Of a DNA stretch of 64,000 nucleotides, positions 58,459 to 64,000 are shown one piece after another. Under the pieces are notes generated by a model. The model did not search any database, was not told the origin of the DNA, and was given only the letters and a program-made list of their open reading frames with translations. The stretch is from Glycine soja. Taxonomy: Eukaryota; Streptophyta; Magnoliopsida; Fabales; Fabaceae. A program made the position numbers and the translations under genes. The stretch covers positions 2,246,718 to 2,310,717 of the forward strand of contig NC_041004.1 in NCBI RefSeq assembly GCF_004193775.1. The letters are read 5' to 3'. How positions within the stretch are numbered: the stretch's first letter is position 1; each line of letters begins with the position of its first letter.

Positions 58459-58767
58459 TCAGACCTTTGCATTGGTACTAAATTCCAGATAGATAAAAAA
58501 TATTTTTCCCACGTCATCATTGCGTTTGAGCTTCATACAGTGATATTCAACACAACCATCACCTACGTAAATTGGTTGACGGTAAAAAAGATCAAGTAAA
58601 ATTTTGGAACCTTTGCCGGCATAAAAAATTGTTTTCCTTAAGGCATCAAGCGACATGTCCTCACTTATTGTGATGACCTTAGGACCATTAGGACATTCAA
58701 ACACTATCCCTTCATAAGATAGAAACATGTCACCATCGCAATACACAAGAATAAATACACTCTTCAT
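58459..58767 (-). CDS. PB1-like domain fragment of a MULE-associated protein
   Basis: The 102-aa frame from an ATG starts MKSVFILVYCDGDMFLSYEG. The blocks GPKVITISEDMSLDALRKTI, DLFYRQPIYVG and YHCMKLKRNDDVGKIFFIYL are those of the PB1-like N-terminal module that accompanies legume MULE genes. They correspond to the RPNR...SLK, IHYRKPF and IKLINDDDVNTML blocks of the gene at 19890-20711. It is short, ends abruptly, and lies beside decayed MULE genes, so it is probably a relic even though the frame is open. Confidence 0.6.
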   Translation of the reverse strand: MKSVFILVYCDGDMFLSYEGIVFECPNGPKVITISEDMSLDALRKTIFYAGKGSKILLDLFYRQPIYVGDGCVEYHCMKLKRNDDVGKIFFIYLEFSTNAKV

Positions 58768-58954
58768 GTTTTAAGCAATATGGTAAATATCAAATAAAGG
58801 TGTTGAGTTTCATCTAACCCCTATTGCTATTTATATATTAGGTGATCAAATGTTATCTTGTGAATCATACCAATAGCTGAGATCACACCAACAATATAAA
58901 CGGTTTAGATTGCGTCATAATTTATTATGGTGGTTTGCATAGTTTGAAAAAATT

Positions 58955-59150
58955 AGTGTTCAGTCAAATCTTGTAAAAGGAATTGTTCAGTCAATCATCT
59001 CGAAACAAACTGTGAGATCAAATTGTTTGAGAAAAAACAATGTGGGGTCAAATTGTCTCAAAAAAAGTAATGTTCAGTCAATTCGTTTGAAAAAAATACA
59101 ATGCTCAGTCAATAAAATGTAGTGTTTAGTATTCAATCAATTAACAAGGA
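58955..59150 (+). repeat. degenerate ~32-bp tandem repeat
   Basis: Variants of AATGTTCAGTCAATTCGTTTGAAAAAAA recur about six times (for example near 58955, 58988, 59020, 59050, 59075 and 59105). Confidence 0.6.
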
Positions 59151-59178
59151 CAAACTGACATTCATAGTACACAATAAT

Positions 59179-60999
59179 TTAACAAGGGCAATTATTGTTG
59201 TTTGTGTCCACCAGTTCCACATTTGGAAGGTTGTCTATTTCTTGCCAGCTATCGACGTACTCGTTTATGTTCTTGTGGTTGAAATTGTTCATTAGGAACA
59301 ATAGGTTGCTCTTCTTGGATGAAGTTAATAATATTTGGTCGATTGATTGAAGAACTACTAACAATAGTTTGTTGAAAGGATGTAAACATAGGTATGAGCA
59401 TACTTTGCATGCATGCATAAGCAAATTCTGATGTTCGAAGATCTCTACCTATAAGATTGCTCATAAAGTCTTCTCTGCTAGCACTGAAGAGCTGCAGATT
59501 GTACCCATAATCTTGATAATGATGTTGTTGTGACGTGAATTCATATGATTGAGGAGATGATTGTAGTCCTTCATCACGCATGTTGGCAACAACTGGTGGG
59601 CTTTGTGGTGGAGGATATTGTTCAGTTTTCATCTCTAGAGTTGAGTGAGTGTGGCAACAACATTTGGGTGAGTTGCAAATCGTATTAGATAAACTTTTGA
59701 ATTTGCTCAGTACCAATTCATGTAATGACTCATATGTTCAAGATGTCCTTAAATAGGTTGACTGATTAACACATATTTGAATCTTTCCTTCCAAATTACA
59801 ATCTATTATTGATGCTCCTCTGTCCAATTTGTGTCATTGTGTCTTCTTATGTCAGTTTGATGGAGTTTTTCAAGATTATGTGGTGGATTTGGTATGTCTT
59901 AATAAAGTCCAAAAACGCGCATGACCCTGTCAGTTTGCTACCATACTACTACTGGGAAACAAATTAAAGCGACATAAGCATTCTATATTTTGAAATCCTT
60001 GTATGCATATTTTGACAGAAATGATTCAAACCCTCTGTAAGGCATCCAATGGAACTAAAAAAAATAATTTGTGTTAATAATTTATAAAACAATGTAATTG
60101 ACATTTAAATAAATAAAACAAAAATAAATTATTAAACCTCCTCCTTACGCATGTTATCAAATTTTGATTTGTACCCTATAACATCACCATGTGGGACTTC
60201 AGAAAATCATAGCCTTTTGCCACTCTAGCTAGTGAAATGTAATATGTTAGTGTCAAATACTTTATAAAAAAATTGTCTTTGTTTGAGTGAGAAATTTTTA
60301 TTTACCTAGTTGCAAGTGGATATAACAACAGTTGGTGCTTAACCTTGGGTTGAATGAATGACATGAGATACCATGCCCAAGACTACAACAACACTCTACA
60401 TCCTTCCATTTTTTGGATGATGGATAAATTGTCCTACACACTTATCTGTACATATGCGCTAAACATGTTGAACCCCAACCGTACCATCCAACCCGTTCAA
60501 GACCTACTAACAAAGGTAGATACATTAGGTGAATTATGTTTCCTGACTTGGCTGGCATCAACACCCCATCAATCAGCTCTAAAATGTATGCCCTACAATG
60601 GAATGCTAATTGTTGTAGTATGGGTCCTGCTGGGAGAATCAACATGTATGTTTTCTTTTAACCATTTCGCCAAATGGAAGATGAAATATGTGTGATTCAG
60701 GTCTTCACCTTTCTCCATAACATTCACTAAAGCGTTATTGATTTTAATCTGTTCGAACTTTACATCATTTGAAAACCCAGCTTGAACTAAAAAATATTTA
60801 ATTTTGGCATCTAGAGAAGACAGAGCTTGAGCATATGACTGGATTACATCATCTGTTACTTGCAGAAATCAAAATAATAACAACATGAATATTTGTAAAT
60901 CATAGCATAATTAACATTAAAAAGTATAAAATGTATTACATACTTATCTAGATCTATGAAGATATTGTTTCCAAAGAAGAAGAGCATCTATAACTTCCA
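59179..60999 (-). pseudogene. plant mobile domain gene of the second MULE, decayed
   Basis: On the minus strand, pieces of a PMD protein appear in order but in different frames: MEVIDALLLWKQYLHR (from 60999), HIFHLPFGEMV (about 60670), RAYILELIDGVLMPAKSGNI with HLMYLPLLVGLERVG (about 60590-60490), VMRVFGLY-stop-DIPNPPH (about 59930-59890), TNWTEEHQ, and a C-terminal tail including NEQFQPQEHKRVRR-stop and RNRQPSKCGTGGHKQ (about 59270-59180). Multiple stops and frameshifts show that it is long dead. It is a different branch from the PMD gene at 16406 (tail with CGTGGH instead of RQRRRTDH). Confidence 0.8.
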
Positions 61000-62165
61000 T
61001 GGTTTAGGTTTTGCTACTAACATCAAGAAGAAATTAAAGATGGATATTTGAGAATGAGAGAAAGTGAGTTTGTGAGTGTATGTGATGGCACTGCATGTAT
61101 TGTATTTATAGAAAAAATTCAACAGTAACACAATTTATTTGTTGTGATCTTGACTGTTGATTTTGTCGGTGGGATTGTTATATGAAAACTACGGGAATGA
61201 AATATTATTTTAACCAAAATAACTTATAAACATAACAATGTAGGTGTCAAAAGTTGTCCTCATGGATTGATTTTTCTTGTTATAAAAAATGTGCATGCGC
61301 ATTTCTGTTAAACAATTTAATACATGAATACGCTAAGCAATGAAACCTAACCTAAACCTTAATTATGTACCATTTTTACTAAGTCTAACCCCTAACCATA
61401 ACTGTAACCCTAACCTTTTTTTACGCCAATGCGTCAGAGAGACTTTTGATTTCTGTCAGTGCGACAAGGAATTCAATATTTTACGTTAGTGCATGAGAGA
61501 TACTTTTGCTTTATGTCAAAGACTTCAATGCTTCAAACCCTAACTCTAGGTCATAAACCCTGACCCTTATACATAGAAGTCTTATTCACCTTCATTTAAC
61601 ACATCCACGCAATACTTTCTTTCTCTATTACTTTCTTCCAACCTTTCAAACACAATACACAATGTGTCTTCCTCATCTGTTAATTGGTTAGCGCACTATG
61701 ATGATCAAATAATCAAAACAGATGAATGGGATATGTTTCAATGCCCCACCAGACGTTCTTTCAAACAAAGTGAGACCTCACACTTGAAGTCTTGCCTTGA
61801 AAAGAAAAATTCATCAAAGGATCCGACTTCAACCACTGGACCAAGTCTGTGACGTCAAAGGTATGATTATTGTTGCTTGCCAACATGAGGTTTTTACATG
61901 GATTGTATTGTATACAAACATCCAGCTACATATACTTTCCACACTGAACTCTCAACCAATATCTCATGAACACCAATATTATTCAAATTCCTTGTCATAT
62001 GTTTCACATACATCCAATGCAACCCCATCGTATACTCACACCAATTTGTACCAAGAGGCATTCTATTTAACCTAACCACAAGAAAATTTATTTGAACAAA
62101 ACACATTCTTTTATTCAACTTTTTTTTGCATCATTTTTCTCCAATTTTTTAGACTCATAAACATT
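61000..62165. other. spacer between the divergent PMD and transposase relics
   Basis: It contains scattered telomere-like phrases (AACCTAACCTAAACC near 61345, CCCTAACC near 61390, TGTAACCCTAACC near 61401, AAACCCTAAC near 61536). These could be coincidence or an old interstitial telomere repeat. The region should include the shared promoter of the divergent pair. No gene is supported. Confidence 0.35.
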
Positions 62166-62169
62166 TGGT

Positions 62170-64000
62170 GTTATTGAGGATCAACTTCACCCATACTGGA
62201 GTACCCCTATAGTAGAGCCTACCTCATTAATCCAACCAAATGAGCCTGAGTTTATATCAGATCCTGACTTTCCTAACGAAGAACTCGATCCTTTTAAAAA
62301 GGATGAAGATGAAGTTTTACACAATCAACCCCAGGAAGATCATGAGGAAGAAGTTGAACTTGCTTTTTCAATAACAATTGTACCACCATACTATATGCCA
62401 CCACATACATAATGTTGACCTTGAATATAATTTTGAAGATTATGAATACGATCATACATTGGATCACAAAGAAGTCAAACATTTGATGGGGATTCTCTTT
62501 GAAGGGATGCATTTTCAAACAAAGTAAGATGTACAACATGCTTTGTAACAATAACATGTGAGCAAAAGATCTAACTACAAGACACAACTATCAAAACCAA
62601 CAAAACTAATTGTCATTTCTGATGGTGATGGTTGTGCTTGGAGGTGTAGGGCATCATACATACTTGCAAGTAAGAAGTGAGAAATAAGAAAGCTTCGTGA
62701 ACCCCATATATGTTCAAATCTAGCAATCTCACAAGATCATACAAAGTTGTCTTATCTGCTTATTAGTAAAAGCATCCACATGTTGATTGAAAATGTTCCA
62801 TCAACTTCAGTGCCAACCTTGATAGCACACGTTAAAAGCACCAAAGGATACATTATTACGTATTGGAAAACATGGTCAGCAAAGCAAAAGGCCATTGAAA
62901 ACATCTGCAACAACCGAAAAATATCATTCTATGATATATCAAGATTGTTGTAAGCTCTGTAGAAATTTCTTCCTGGTATGATCATGGAGAAGGAAACACT
63001 ACCAATGTCACCACAATAAGGTCAAATAGTAGAGGATTTCTTGAAATTTCATAATCTTTTTTGAAGTTTTAGACTATGTATCGATGAATTTTAATATTAC
63101 AAGCTCGTGGTTTAGATCGCTGGAACATTGTTGTATGATAAGTACAAAGGGACCTTGCTTGTGGTAGTTGCACAAGCTGACAATAATAAAATTCTTCCAA
63201 TAGTCTTTGTCGTTGTCGAGAGTGAAACATCGAAAACATGGTTCTTTTTCCTCAAAAATTTTGAAAGGCCTATCACCCCACAAGATGGTCTATGTTTGAT
63301 TTCAGACATGCATGATTCATTAAAAAGTGTTTACTTAAGACATGATAGCGGGTGGACAACACAAAATTATGTGCATGTGTTCTGCATTCGACATTTTGCA
63401 CTAAATTACATGAGGAGGTTCAAGAACAATGACATCAGAAAACTAATTATCAATGTGGGTGAGTGTCAAACTTCTTTCTCTTCATATAGTAAATATCACT
63501 TAATTTTGTATTATGAATAATAATTTAAATTGTTTTTTATAACTACTTAGCATATGCAAGGACAAAGTCTCTATTCAATCACTATTATAATACTTTGAGG
63601 GAGGAGACACAAGTTGAACTAGCAATTAATTGGCTCAGTGAGATTCCACGTGAAAAGTGAACTCTTGCATGGGATGGTGGCCAATGATGGGGATACATGA
63701 CCTCCAATCTCGTTGAGTCAATTAGTTTGATACTCAAGAAAACATGAAATATGTTAATATGTGTGCTGGTAAAATCAACCTATACAAGATGTAATGCATT
63801 GTTCAACCAAAGAGGGAAAGAAGTCGCATCAATGCAAGTTTATGGACAAATACTAAATAGTGCTATGGAAGACACACAAATTGTTCTTGAGTTCGATCGA
63901 TGTGGTGCATGGATCTTAGTCTAAGAGACAATTTACCTGAGAGAAGTTCGACCAGTAGGAATTTTGATTGTCAGGCTGGATGAAAGGTGGTGTGATTGTA
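62170..64000 (+). pseudogene. MuDR-type MULE transposase, decayed, runs off the window
   Basis: An acidic spacer (PNEPEFISDPDFPNEELDPF) is followed by the zinc-ribbon-like DGDGCAWRCRASYILASKK and TWSAKQKAIENI. The MULE core GTLLYDKYKGTLLVVVAQAD then PIVFVVVESETSKTWFFFLK, PQDGLCLISDMHDSLKSVY and the CIRHFALNYMRRF block come next. After a probable intron (63460-63550) come LFNHYYNTLREETQ and, at the edge, LDERWCDC, the start of a SWIM zinc finger. Many stops (for example near 62535, 62676, 62950 and 63655) show decay. It belongs to the MuDR branch, unlike the FAR1-like OTU-bearing transposase at 21159-24192. Confidence 0.85.

Overview
The window is nuclear DNA of a dicot plant, almost certainly a legume and most likely soybean or a close relative (Glycine). 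The reasons are strongly AT-rich intergenic DNA, spliced genes with GT-AG introns, plant tRNA-Val genes, a plant-type GRF transcription factor with a miR396 site, a PLS-type pentatricopeptide gene, and many legume-like transposable elements. The species call is inference; no search was possible.

Layout. 0-2 kb: a Copia retroelement gag on the minus strand, broken by a stop, abuts an F-box-type gene that has lost its F-box end. 7.2-10.1 kb: an intact two-exon gene for the complex I subunit NDUFA8. 11.1-14.7 kb: two tandem copies of a segment carrying tRNA-Val(AAC); the second copy also holds a decayed fragment of the last exon of a GRF gene. 14.7-25.7 kb: an ~11 kb Mutator-like element (MULE) inserted into that second copy. 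It carries a plant-mobile-domain gene (three lesions), a 191-bp satellite, an intact PB1-like gene, and a five-exon transposase fused to an OTU-type cysteine protease (one stop). 25.7-30.8 kb: the remainder of the interrupted copy, a third copy of the segment with a ruined tRNA, and the intact parent GRF gene (two WRC domains, miR396 site).

31-35.6 kb: nested foldback MITEs, an Ogre-like solo LTR and a Copia-like LTR remnant. 37.9-48 kb: a PPR gene duplicated at DNA level. The outer copy is dead; the intact copy sits wholly inside intron 2 of a CYP18-1-type cyclophilin gene on the same strand. 48-58 kb: gene-poor AT-rich DNA with small repeats and a 458-bp MITE that has a 9-bp target duplication and nearly the same ends as the 11 kb MULE. 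58.4-64 kb: a second, much older MULE region with the same three components (PB1-like, plant mobile domain, MULE transposase), all decayed, running off the right edge.

The host genes (NDUFA8, GRF, CYP18-1, PPR, tRNA-Val) are unrelated in function. The most interesting theme is the recurring mobile set transposase + plant mobile domain + PB1-like protein, in one case with a transposase-linked OTU protease, plus a small non-autonomous relative. The GRF locus copy also supplies an empty-site comparison for the 11 kb insertion.
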